A stretch of DNA of 8,877 bases from Desulfobacterales bacterium (GTDB lineage Bacteria > Desulfobacterota > Desulfobacteria > Desulfobacterales > Desulfosalsimonadaceae), in assembly GCA_018399455.1 (NCBI GenBank), contig JAGYOT010000054.1, forward strand, positions 1-8,877, read 5' to 3'. The first letter of the stretch is position 1. Each line of letters begins with the position of its first letter. Below the pieces are notes generated by a model, which saw nothing but the letters and a program-made list of their open reading frames with translations, did not search any database and was not told where the DNA came from. Below, one piece after another: positions 1 through 5,074 of the stretch. A program made the translations under genes and the position numbers.

Positions 1-15
1 CAAACCTTAGCCTCC

Positions 16-43
16 TTACAATTTTCTGGTAAAACTTTATATT
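16..43 (+). promoter_or_regulatory. Possible sigma-70 promoter of the tandem TetR gene
   Basis: TTACAA (16-21) and TATATT (38-43) are separated by 16 bp. The -10 box matches the consensus at five of six positions and the -35 box at three. Transcription would start near base 50, leaving a leader of only about 12 nt. The whole 1-61 stretch is AT-rich, so chance matches are likely. No clear Shine-Dalgarno sequence precedes the ATG at 62. Confidence 0.25.
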
Positions 44-61
44 TTTTAAATAAACAAATTA

Positions 62-1246
62 ATGAAAGACTCTCTGACAGACAGAATGACAGCCATCATC
101 AAAGGGGCTACCTCGACCTTTGCTGAAAAAGGATATAAGGCTTCAACGATCGGGGAATTATCACGCGCCACAGCCCTTTCTGAAGCAACTATTTATAATC
201 ATTTTAAAAACAAGGAAGGCATATTATTATGCACCCCAATCTTCTTTTTAGGAGAATTATATGAAATTTTAGAAGAACAGCTTCAAGGCATCAAAAGCCC
301 GGAGGAGAAACTAAGACGATTCGTCTGGGTTTATTTATGGTGGGCACAAAAACATCAAGATTACATGAAGGTTTTCATCCTTGAAATCCAGCCAATGCCA
401 ACCTACTATTTTTCAGAGGCCTACAAGCTGTACAAAAGGTTGGAATGTATTTTAATCGATATTTGTAAGGAAGGAGTGGCCTTTCAGGTTTTTCGTAACA
501 ATATCGACATGATACTGTTTAAGGATTTTTTGCTTGGCACGATAGAGTATTTGTTTTTGAGTCAAATCATTTATGAAAAGCCCCTGGACTTTTTAAATGA
601 TTTCCACAAGATTGCGGGCTTGTTTACTTCTGCAATCAAAACAGATAAGCGCAACCATTCCAGGACCAGCACAGACGAATTAACCAAAAAAGAAAAAATC
701 CTTGCTTCAGCAGAAAATCTTTTCTCAAAAAAAACCTTTGATGATGTGAAAATTTCAGAAATTGCGAGACTTTCAGATCTTGCTGACGGCACTTTGTATA
801 AATATTTTAAAAATAAAGAGGATATTCTGTTTTCCATTTTTGATCACCGGATGAAAGAATTTACTCAAAGTTTCGACGAAGCCATCTGCCCGACTAATTC
901 AGAAACCAAATTAAAATATTTGCTATGGCATTTTCTTGATTGGGCACAAAATAACCGGCAATGGGCAAAGATATACTTGAAGGATATTATCACTAACCCC
1001 AACTTTTATCTTTCCAGTCAATTTAACGCCATGAAGGGTCATGATGACAAACTCTGCCAATTTTTTTCAGATGGGAAAAACTCCGGTGCTTTTCGGGATG
1101 ATATTGAAATGAAATATTTCAGGGCGCTGGTATTCGGCACGGCTCAACATCTTTGCGCCCCATGGGCAATGCTTCAGATGGAAGACAACCTGAATTTAAA
1201 ATTATATTCCTTCTATGGCCTTTTGCTAAGAGCGATTAAGGCTTGA
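62..1246 (+). CDS. Tandem TetR/AcrR-family regulator (two complete TetR modules in one chain)
   Basis: This is a predicted cytoplasmic DNA-binding repressor of 394 residues, about twice the usual 190-220 of the family. Module 1 has its TetR HTH at about residues 9-55, with the family signature T43-I-Y-N-H-F48 followed by KNKEGIL. Module 2 has a second HTH at about 209-256, with T244-L-Y-K-Y-F249 followed by KNKEDIL. The ligand-domain halves also repeat: W94-A-Q96 matches W294-A-Q296, and F144-R-N-N-I148 matches F344-R-D-D-I348. The repeat period is therefore almost exactly 200 residues. Both recognition helices look intact. The start at 62 leaves a normal TetR N-terminal arm, but its leader has no good ribosome binding site. 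The gene is much more AT-rich than its neighbours and converges on the sulfur gene. Its target is unknown, because any genes it is divergent from lie left of the window. The family call is firm; the function is not. Confidence 0.9.
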   Translation: MKDSLTDRMTAIIKGATSTFAEKGYKASTIGELSRATALSEATIYNHFKNKEGILLCTPIFFLGELYEILEEQLQGIKSPEEKLRRFVWVYLWWAQKHQDYMKVFILEIQPMPTYYFSEAYKLYKRLECILIDICKEGVAFQVFRNNIDMILFKDFLLGTIEYLFLSQIIYEKPLDFLNDFHKIAGLFTSAIKTDKRNHSRTSTDELTKKEKILASAENLFSKKTFDDVKISEIARLSDLADGTLYKYFKNKEDILFSIFDHRMKEFTQSFDEAICPTNSETKLKYLLWHFLDWAQNNRQWAKIYLKDIITNPNFYLSSQFNAMKGHDDKLCQFFSDGKNSGAFRDDIEMKYFRALVFGTAQHLCAPWAMLQMEDNLNLKLYSFYGLLLRAIKA

Positions 1247-1310
1247 TGCACTCGTAAAAAGCGGTTTGGGATGGCAAAGTCAAGGGGTCAGGCTTGTGTT
1301 AGGTATATTG

Positions 1311-1369
1311 AAAAAAGAATACCCGGCTCCCTCGGAATGGTTCCGGACGGAAACCTGCAGGGAGCCGGG
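1311..1369 (-). terminator. Rho-independent terminator of the persulfide dioxygenase/rhodanese gene
   Basis: An 11-bp perfect GC-rich stem is formed by CCCGGCTCCCT (1322-1332) and AGGGAGCCGGG (1359-1369). A further inner pairing of GG-TTCC (1339-1344) with GGAA-CC (1349-1355) extends the hairpin, with one bulged base. Read on the minus strand, the hairpin is followed by TATTCTTTTTTC, a proper U-tract (run of six at 1311-1316). It lies about 31 nt past the stop codon at 1401. On the plus strand the nearest T-run (1388-1393) is 18 nt beyond the stem, so termination of the TetR transcript here would be weaker. Confidence 0.75.
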
Positions 1370-1400
1370 ATAGCGGAGTGATCCGAATTTTTTGGAGAGT

Positions 1401-2783
1401 TCAGGCCGCAAGCTTGGAGCCGGCGTTAATCCAGGCGGTGAGTCCGCCGGCCAGACTGCGCACCCGGCTGAATCCGCTCTGCTTTAAGTGGCTGGCCACA
1501 ATATTGGCCCTGTAGCCGGTTCCGCAGACCAGGATCACCTCCTCGTGCGCAGGCATATCCAGGCCTTCGGCAAGGATATCGGTCATGGAGATATGCGTGG
1601 AGTCAGGAATCCAGCCGCTGCTGCGTTCATCAGGTGTGCGCACATCAACGATATGCCCGTAATCGCGCTTGTCGATCTTGCTCTTTAACTCCTGGACTGA
1701 AATGGGGGAAAGACCGTCAATGGCCATCCCATGAGTGATCCAGGCGGACATCCCCCCGGCAAGGTAGCCGAAAATATTATCATAGCCGATGCGATGAAGT
1801 TCCGTGGTCATCTGCTCGTATTTGTCCCGATCATCAACGACCAGCAGGATATTGGCTGTCGGATCGACGACCATACCGATCCAGTTGGCCATCTGCTTCT
1901 CAAAACCAATATTAAGGGCGCCCGGGATATGAAAGCCCCCGAAAGCGGCGGCACCTCTGGTATCGATAACGGTTGCACCCTGCCCGCGAATAAGCTCGAA
2001 CTGATCCGGATTGAGCATCTGCTCCATCGGACAACGCTCCAGAAGAGGAGCGCCCTTGATGTTGGTATTAATGATATGGGTAAAGCTTTTGGGCCGCACC
2101 GGCGAGGCACCCACGACCTGGTCACGGAACTCCTTAAAATCCGACAGGCGCAGCAGCTTCTGGGTCCGCTGCTCATAGCCAAGGGTTGAGCTTGTCTTGG
2201 CGCTCATGCCCTTGCCGCAGAGAGATCCCTGGCCATGGGCCGGATAGACTTCGAGGTGCCCCGGCAGGCGGCCAAGCTTCTCATAAAGGGAATCGTAAAG
2301 GTTTCTGACCTGCTCTTCCAGAATCTCCTCGCCAGCCAGGTCCGGCCGGCCGATGGCGCCGACAAACAGAAGATCTCCGGTCAATATCATCCAGGGCTCA
2401 TCCGCCCGGGCTTTGTCCGTTACCAGAAGGGACAACGAATTGGGGGTATGGCCGGGCGTATACAGTACCTCCAGCTTCACCATGCCGAACTCGATGACAT
2501 CGCCTTCTTTGAGCTTTTTATGGTCAAACTCCACCGGTGCGTATTCGCTATAGCAGATATCAGCACCGGTGCGGGAGCGGAGTTCCTGGTTGCCGCTGAC
2601 ATGGTCGGCATGCACGTGGGTTTCAATGATATGGGTGATTTTCATGCCCTCATCGCGGGAGATGTCCATGTAATCCTGCACGTCGCGCTTCGGATCCACA
2701 ACCACGGCCTGTCTCGCTCCGGGACAGCCTATTACGTAAGAGTTGCATCCAAGCCCGGGCACTGTAATCTGTTTAAAATACAT
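1401..2783 (-). CDS. CstB-like persulfide dioxygenase / rhodanese fusion (MBL fold - inactive rhodanese - rhodanese)
   Basis: This is a 460-residue cytoplasmic protein (no signal peptide) expected to oxidise persulfides with O2 and move sulfane sulfur. Residues 1-250 form a metallo-beta-lactamase fold with H56-x-H58-x-D60-H61, H112 in TPGHT and D137 in TGD. Together these fit the single-iron site of ETHE1-type persulfide dioxygenases (H56, H112, D137). C189 sits in a GSLCGK motif. Residues ~255-352 form a rhodanese domain whose active-site loop reads VVDDRD (D317/D318 region) with no cysteine, so it cannot be a classical sulfurtransferase. Residues ~360-456 form a second rhodanese with catalytic C420 in VCGTGYRA. 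This order and length match Staphylococcus aureus CstB. An upstream in-frame ATG at 2894 would add 37 residues, but the ATG at 2783 is preceded by AAAGGTGG and begins exactly at the conserved MYFKQ start. The nearest upstream gene on the strand is 144 bp away. Architecture is firm; reaction and substrate are inferred. Confidence 0.88.
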   Translation of the reverse strand: MYFKQITVPGLGCNSYVIGCPGARQAVVVDPKRDVQDYMDISRDEGMKITHIIETHVHADHVSGNQELRSRTGADICYSEYAPVEFDHKKLKEGDVIEFGMVKLEVLYTPGHTPNSLSLLVTDKARADEPWMILTGDLLFVGAIGRPDLAGEEILEEQVRNLYDSLYEKLGRLPGHLEVYPAHGQGSLCGKGMSAKTSSTLGYEQRTQKLLRLSDFKEFRDQVVGASPVRPKSFTHIINTNIKGAPLLERCPMEQMLNPDQFELIRGQGATVIDTRGAAAFGGFHIPGALNIGFEKQMANWIGMVVDPTANILLVVDDRDKYEQMTTELHRIGYDNIFGYLAGGMSAWITHGMAIDGLSPISVQELKSKIDKRDYGHIVDVRTPDERSSGWIPDSTHISMTDILAEGLDMPAHEEVILVCGTGYRANIVASHLKQSGFSRVRSLAGGLTAWINAGSKLAA

Positions 2784-2787
2784 CCGC

Positions 2788-2796
2788 CACCTTTCT
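2788..2796 (-). promoter_or_regulatory. Ribosome binding site deciding the start at 2783
   Basis: On the minus strand the sequence reads AGAAAGGTGGCGG-ATG, one mismatch from AGGAGG at short normal spacing. It supports the 460-residue form over the longer form beginning at 2894. No convincing promoter was found in the 2784-2927 gap. TATACT on the minus strand has no good -35 partner at 17 bp. Confidence 0.6.
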
Positions 2797-2897
2797 GTTT
2801 GTATGATATAGGTTTTTTCACACCGGCTCTGCCACAGCTGATGTCCAGTAAAAGAGTATAGCCTATTAATTATCATCCGGGGAAACAATATCAAATC

Positions 2898-2929
2898 GAT
2901 TCTTTATCTCCCGGGATCCTGAAAGAATC
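2898..2929 (-). terminator. Hairpin over the stop codon of the sigma-54 activator gene (weak terminator or processing signal)
   Basis: GATTCTTT (2898-2905) and AAAGAATC (2922-2929) form a perfect 8-bp stem around a 16-nt loop that itself contains the palindrome TCCCGGGA. The right arm overlaps the stop codon of the activator gene. On the minus strand the following bases (GATTTGATATTG) are only loosely T-rich, so termination would be partial. It could equally be an operator for the downstream sulfur gene. Confidence 0.35.
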
Positions 2930-4517
2930 AGGGGCCGGGTCGCGGAATAGAATTTTGTCCCTTCCGGTTATGCCCGCGCCTGTACGCAATCCCGAGTTTG
3001 TCCATCCGCTGCCTGAGGGTGTTGGGATGCAGTCCCAGGAGTTCAGCTGCGCCATCCGGACCACTGATTTTTCCCTTTGCCCGGCTGAGGGCCCTGCGGA
3101 TATGGCGGGCGCATATGGAGTCCAGGGATGGAAAAAGGCCTTCCGGGTCTGAAGACTTATAAGGCACGGCAGTCTGTGATCGGCCGATACTTCTCAACAA
3201 GGAATCAATTGCCAGTTCTTCTCCCGAAGACTGAATCAGGGCCCGCTCCACAAAATTTTCCAGTTCGCGCACATTTCCGGGCCAGTCATGGGCCATGAGC
3301 CTGTCCAGGGCCCCGGCCGGCAGTCGGGGACGGAACGGGAGCTTTAAATCCGCGGCCTTACGTTTCAGGAAATGGTGGACCAGGGCCGGAATATCCTCTT
3401 TTCTCTGACGCAACGGGGGAACCATGATCGGAAAGACATTGAGCCGGTACCACAAGTCTTCCCGAAAAGCGCCGGTGCGAACCATGCCTGCCAAATCCCG
3501 GTTGGTTGCTGCCACAATCCGGATATCCAACGCAATGGTCTGACTGCCTCCGACCCGTTCTATCTCCCTGTGCTGCAGCACATGCAAAAGTTTGACCTGG
3601 AACTGCAGCGACAGCTCACCGATTTCGTCCAGGAAAACAGTCCCTCCCTGCCCCCGTTCAAAACGTCCCCGCTTCTCCCGCTCAGCTCCGGTAAAAGCCC
3701 CTTTTTCATGCCCAAAGAGCTCGCTCTCCAGCAAAGATCCCGGGATGGTCCCGCAGTTGACAGTAATCATCGGCCCCTCGGCCCGGTGGGAAAGATTGTG
3801 GATGGTATCGGCAATCATACCCTTGCCGCAACCGGTCTCACCCAGCAGCAGGACCGGGTTGTCCAGTTTGGCTACCTGCTGGACCTGATGCATCACGCCG
3901 CTTAATCCAAAATCCGCCCCCACGATCTCCCCCCCTTTTTTGGCCCTTAATTCCTGCTGAAAATACCGGCTGTCATCAGCCAGGACCTCGTTGAGCCGAA
4001 CCACCTCCATGTGTTTAAGGGCATTGGCCAGCGCAATGGCGATGGGGTCCCGCAGCAGCACGAAAAGCCTTCCATGCGCATCCGTGTATCGGTTTGTGCC
4101 CCGGCTTTTGACTGCCACATCGCCGATATAGCGCCCATCTAGAGCCAGACGCATGATCATCACCGAAAAATCCATATCAGTATCCATCTGGTGCCGAATC
4201 CCCTGGCTTTCCATCCGCTGGCGCAGGTCATTGACAATATGAACATAGGGCAGTCCCGGACGCTGGTTTTCCGGGGAATCCCAGTCAATGGCCGGAGCCG
4301 ATACGGTCTCCGCATTAGGTCTGTCTCCTGCCTCTCCGGCAACCGCAACAAATCGGAGCATCTGCACATCCGGCAGATATACGGAAAGATTCATGGAGTC
4401 GGCGGGAATAAAATCTTTTAAATAATTCAGACAGCTTTCCAGGGCTTTGTCGATGTCCAAACTGCTGCAGATCCGCAGGACCGCTTCTCTGAAAAAGGAC
4501 TCTGTTAGATCCTCCAT
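2928..4517 (-). CDS. GAF-domain sigma-54-dependent transcriptional activator (enhancer-binding protein)
   Basis: A 529-residue bacterial enhancer-binding protein that should remodel sigma-54 RNA polymerase by ATP hydrolysis. Residues ~8-170 are GAF-like, probably a small-molecule sensor. A short linker (~172-195) leads to the AAA+ domain (~198-430). Visible motifs are Walker A G226-E-T-G-C-G-K-G233, the sigma-54 contact loop G273-A-F-T-G-A278, Walker B V294-F-L-D-E-I299, and an REDLWYRLNVFPI stretch with the arginine-finger region. The C-terminus carries a Fis-type HTH at about 489-510 (AAELLGLHPNTLRQRM). There is no receiver domain, so control is probably by ligand and not by phosphorylation. 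Walker A ends in G233 where these proteins nearly always have glutamate. The ATG at 4517 follows GGGAGGGG and begins at MEDLTESFF. An upstream in-frame ATG at 4589 would put coding sequence through the operator palindromes and is less likely. The gene is divergent from a sigma-54-promoted efflux operon, its likely target. The family is certain; the inducer is unknown. Confidence 0.93.
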   Translation of the reverse strand: MEDLTESFFREAVLRICSSLDIDKALESCLNYLKDFIPADSMNLSVYLPDVQMLRFVAVAGEAGDRPNAETVSAPAIDWDSPENQRPGLPYVHIVNDLRQRMESQGIRHQMDTDMDFSVMIMRLALDGRYIGDVAVKSRGTNRYTDAHGRLFVLLRDPIAIALANALKHMEVVRLNEVLADDSRYFQQELRAKKGGEIVGADFGLSGVMHQVQQVAKLDNPVLLLGETGCGKGMIADTIHNLSHRAEGPMITVNCGTIPGSLLESELFGHEKGAFTGAEREKRGRFERGQGGTVFLDEIGELSLQFQVKLLHVLQHREIERVGGSQTIALDIRIVAATNRDLAGMVRTGAFREDLWYRLNVFPIMVPPLRQRKEDIPALVHHFLKRKAADLKLPFRPRLPAGALDRLMAHDWPGNVRELENFVERALIQSSGEELAIDSLLRSIGRSQTAVPYKSSDPEGLFPSLDSICARHIRRALSRAKGKISGPDGAAELLGLHPNTLRQRMDKLGIAYRRGHNRKGQNSIPRPGP

Positions 4518-4533
4518 GACCCCTCCCGATATT

Positions 4534-4562
4534 ATTACATTATTCAGTAAATTTGAACGCAA
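4534..4562 (-). promoter_or_regulatory. Possible sigma-70 promoter of the activator gene
   Basis: Read on the minus strand, TTGCGT (4557-4562) and TGTAAT (4534-4539) are separated by 17 bp. The -10 box matches five of six consensus bases and the -35 box only three. Transcription would start about 10 nt before the ATG, just ahead of GGGAGGGG. The -35 lies between the arms of the 4536-4578 inverted repeat and the -10 overlaps one arm, so a protein bound there would repress this promoter. Confidence 0.3.
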
Positions 4563-4578
4563 CTTACCAAATAATGTA
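4536..4578. promoter_or_regulatory. Inverted repeat, probable upstream activator site for the divergent sigma-54 regulator
   Basis: The left arm is TACATTATTCAGTAA (4536-4550) and the right arm is TTACCAAATAATGTA (4564-4578). The right arm's reverse complement matches the left at 13 of 15 positions, including a perfect outer 9-bp block. The spacer is 13 bp. The site lies about 100-140 bp upstream of the predicted sigma-54 start point, the normal place for enhancer-binding proteins. It shares the ACATTAT half-site with the palindrome at 4588-4599. The repeat is seen directly; assigning it to this regulator is inference. Confidence 0.6.
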
Positions 4579-4587
4579 TACAGATTC

Positions 4588-4599
4588 ACATTATAATGT
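4588..4599. promoter_or_regulatory. Perfect 12-bp palindrome, second probable activator site
   Basis: ACATTATAATGT is a perfect palindrome, and the flanks TT...AA (4585-4586 and 4601-4602) pair again after one mismatch. It contains the same ACATTAT half-site as the outer ends of the inverted repeat at 4536-4578, giving four copies of the half-site within 63 bp. It lies about 80-90 bp upstream of the predicted sigma-54 transcription start. Confidence 0.55.
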
Positions 4600-4651
4600 C
4601 AATTTTATTCACTTACACACAAACCAATTGGATTATAAAGCTTTTATATTT

Positions 4652-4667
4652 TGGCACAATAAATGCT
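4652..4667 (+). promoter_or_regulatory. Sigma-54 (-24/-12) promoter of the small-protein/efflux operon
   Basis: TGGCAC-AATAA-ATGCT fits the sigma-54 consensus TGGCAC-N5-TTGCW with one mismatch. The invariant GG (4653-4654) and GC (4665-4666) are separated by exactly 10 bp. Transcription should begin near 4677, about 20 nt before the ATG at 4698, with the ribosome binding site in between. The divergent enhancer-binding protein gene and the upstream palindromes strengthen the call. The stretch between the palindromes and the promoter is AT-rich, which would suit DNA bending, but I did not find a good IHF consensus. Confidence 0.75.
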
Positions 4668-4697
4668 TGCCTGCAGGTGCATGAAGGGAGAACATCC

Positions 4698-4982
4698 ATG
4701 TGGATAGAAGCCATTACTGTACGTACCGCCAAGCCGGAGCAATGTGAGGGGCTGCTGGAAGAACTCACCGCACTCCGGAAAAAGATCGGAATTTCCAGGC
4801 CCGAATGGGTGGCCTGTTATCAGAGCCTGGAGGTGGAAAACGAGTTCAGCGTCCATCTGGCCTGGAATGAAGAAATCAAGGCCCCGGCCAGGACGGACTG
4901 CGGGCTGCTCATTGCCAGGCGCTTTGAGCAGCTTGGATTGGTTCACCATACCTTGTGGATCCGCTCGCTTTATTCATCCTGA
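4698..4982 (+). CDS. Small ABM-like (ferredoxin-like alpha/beta barrel) protein of unknown function
   Basis: A 94-residue soluble protein with no signal peptide. The apparent order is strand (W2-T10), helix (P13-I30), paired strands (W37-E45 and E49-N57), helix (T66-L79) and a last strand (H84-R89). This resembles the dimeric alpha/beta barrel group that includes antibiotic-biosynthesis-monooxygenase-like and stress-response barrel proteins. I see no definite catalytic residues. Cysteines are at 16, 40 and 68 and a histidine pair at 83-84. The ATG at 4698 is chosen because AAGGGAG lies 7-8 nt before it and the sigma-54 start point falls just upstream. The longer in-frame start at 4596 would lie upstream of the promoter. 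It is the first gene after the sigma-54 promoter, 92 bp before the efflux adaptor. A role in binding or modifying the pumped compound is plausible but only inferred. The reading frame is confident; the fold is tentative. Confidence 0.75.
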   Translation: MWIEAITVRTAKPEQCEGLLEELTALRKKIGISRPEWVACYQSLEVENEFSVHLAWNEEIKAPARTDCGLLIARRFEQLGLVHHTLWIRSLYSS

Positions 4983-4994
4983 CGGACCCCGTCA
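4980..4994 (+). other. Small hairpin at the end of the 94-residue gene
   Basis: TGACGG (4980-4985) and CCGTCA (4989-4994) form a 6-bp stem with a 3-nt loop, beginning on the TGA stop codon. No T-run follows, so it is not a standard terminator. It may be an RNA-stability or attenuation element between the small gene and the pump genes, or chance. The rest of 4995-5074 shows no clear promoter, which favours cotranscription. Confidence 0.35.
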
Positions 4995-5074
4995 TGTGTG
5001 CAGGGCCCTACAGATTTTAAGAAAAGCATGCAAACGGATAACTTTCCATCCCCGTAACAGAGAGGAATAAGAAC

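Noticed and set aside
2804..2840. Sigma-54-like TGGCAG...GTGT on the minus strand before the sulfur gene
   Set aside because: The essential GC of the -12 element is GT here, and no activator-type palindrome with the ACATTAT half-site was seen upstream.
1731..2861. Plus-strand open frames of 152 and 208 codons opposite the sulfur gene
   Set aside because: They are antisense to a gene with clear catalytic motifs throughout, have no recognisable domains, and are typical shadows in GC-rich coding DNA.
2784..2894. Longer N-terminus for the persulfide dioxygenase/rhodanese gene starting at 2894
   Set aside because: The extra 37 residues look like non-coding DNA and precede the conserved start of the domain. 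The ATG at 2783 has a good ribosome binding site.
3372..3905. Plus-strand open frame of 177 codons opposite the activator's AAA+ domain
   Set aside because: The opposite strand carries Walker A, GAFTGA and Walker B motifs. This frame has no domain signal or start site of its own.
4518..4589. Longer N-terminus for the sigma-54 activator starting at 4589
   Set aside because: It would run coding sequence through the inverted repeat. The ATG at 4517 has a strong GGGAGGGG site and begins the recognisable domain.
4596..4697. Upstream start of the 94-residue gene at 4596
   Set aside because: It lies upstream of the -24/-12 promoter, so it would not be on the predicted transcript, and it has no ribosome binding site.
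4681..4707. Eight-codon upstream ORF overlapping the start at 4698
   Set aside because: Its ATG is only ~4 nt from the predicted transcription start and has no ribosome binding site. The bases are better explained as the Shine-Dalgarno region of the small gene.
4744..5070. 108-codon frame overlapping the small gene and running to the adaptor
   Set aside because: Its composition (many R, P, W, S) looks like an out-of-frame reading, and no ribosome binding site or fold was recognisable. The other frame has regular secondary structure and a good start.
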